A DNA stretch of 64,000 bases, taken from Rhizobium sp. CF122 (lineage in GTDB: Bacteria; Pseudomonadota; Alphaproteobacteria; Rhizobiales; Rhizobiaceae). Shown piece after piece: positions 63,675-64,000 of this stretch. A program made the position numbers and the translations under genes. Each line of letters begins with the position of its first letter. The stretch's first letter is position 1. Below the pieces are notes generated by a model, which worked only from the letters and a program-made list of their open reading frames with translations, was not told where the DNA came from and searched no databases. The DNA is taken from assembly GCF_000282035.1 (NCBI RefSeq), contig NZ_AKKA01000071.1, forward strand, positions 62,001 to 126,000, given 5' to 3'.

Positions 63675-64000
63675 ATGAGCATTCAACTCTTCGACTTGAC
63701 GGGCAGGCGGGCTCTCGTCACCGGCTCCTCGCAGGGCATCGGCTATGCGCTGGCAAAAGGTCTTGGGGAGGCTGGCGCCGAGATCATCCTCAACGGCCGC
63801 GACGAGGCGAAGCTGAAGGCGGCGGCCGAAAGCCTCGGCGTGAAGCACACGCTCGCCTTCGACGCCACGGATCATGAGGCCGTGCGCAGGGCCGTCGATG
63901 GTTTCGAGACGGAGGTCGGGGCCATCGACATCCTCGTCAACAATGCCGGCATGCAGCACCGCACGCCGCTGGAAGATTTTCCAGCCGACGCCTTCGAGCG
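63675..64000 (+). CDS. idnO: SDR, probable gluconate 5-dehydrogenase (partial)
   Basis: The first 108 codons of an SDR that runs off the window. LFDLTGRRALVTGSSQGIGYALAKGL (cofactor site) and NNAGMQHRTPLEDF are seen; the catalytic Tyr lies beyond the edge. NNAGMQHR is typical of gluconate 5-dehydrogenase (IdnO/GNO), which would reduce the 5-ketogluconate made by the IdnD-like enzyme. AAGGAAGG precedes ATG 63675. Confidence 0.8.
   Translation, partial: MSIQLFDLTGRRALVTGSSQGIGYALAKGLGEAGAEIILNGRDEAKLKAAAESLGVKHTLAFDATDHEAVRRAVDGFETEVGAIDILVNNAGMQHRTPLEDFPADAFE

Noticed and set aside
62216..63682. Minus-strand open frame of 488 codons
   Set aside because: Antisense to the hydroxyacid and IdnD-like dehydrogenase genes, whose cofactor and zinc motifs are clear.

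Overview
The window is GC-rich, densely coded DNA that fits an alphaproteobacterium of the Rhizobiaceae, most likely Sinorhizobium/Ensifer. This rests on the pcaDCHGB order with a divergent LysR gene pcaQ, on PcaQ-type operators, on a pcaMNVWX-like transporter, and on the many ABC importers and class III cyclases. A large replicon such as a chromid is plausible but cannot be shown from this stretch. I see no rRNA, tRNA or CRISPR array.

Left third (1-23.8 kb): a surface-glycan and cyclic-nucleotide neighbourhood. A free-standing cyclic-nucleotide-binding protein lies next to an ABC exporter whose ATPase motifs are all degenerate. A seven-gene minus-strand run follows: an oligopeptide-type ABC importer, then three glycosyltransferases, ending at a good terminator. 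Next come a class III cyclase, a nucleotide-sugar dehydrogenase, a DUF3095 cyclase-like protein, a small methyltransferase, an FkbM methyltransferase coupled to a membrane-bound [2Fe-2S] cyclase, another glycosyltransferase coupled to a polysaccharide deacetylase, and an MBL-fold hydrolase. Enzymes that could make, sense and perhaps degrade cyclic nucleotides are therefore interleaved with glycan genes.

Middle (24.1-42.8 kb): an almost complete protocatechuate/4-hydroxybenzoate catabolic block. It holds a Liv-type transporter (pcaMNVWX), pcaDCHGB, pcaQ, pobA with an AraC regulator, and pcaR with pcaIJF. Two PcaQ-type boxes (before pcaD and before pcaM) sit at the same distance from a TTTAC-type -35 element, so uptake and ring cleavage look co-regulated. 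The block is interrupted by an HxlR regulator with two oxidoreductases, and by a remnant of an IS5-family transposase just before pcaR.

Right third (42.9-64 kb): an SDR and a glutathione transferase, small stress-type proteins, cardiolipin synthase with an endonuclease/exonuclease/phosphatase protein, and an exported esterase-like hydrolase. A tightly coupled operon follows: biotin carrier, biotin carboxylase, a carrier-like protein that has lost its biotin lysine, the 5-oxoprolinase subunits PxpB, PxpC and PxpA, and an aminotransferase. A LysR gene faces a long operon with an SDR, a polar amino-acid-type ABC importer, an RraA-like protein, a 2-hydroxyacid dehydrogenase, an L-idonate-5-dehydrogenase-like enzyme and a second SDR cut by the window edge.

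Most start codons were chosen from Shine-Dalgarno sequences and ATGA/GTGA/TGATG couplings. Function calls come from recognising motifs and families by eye; no database search was run.
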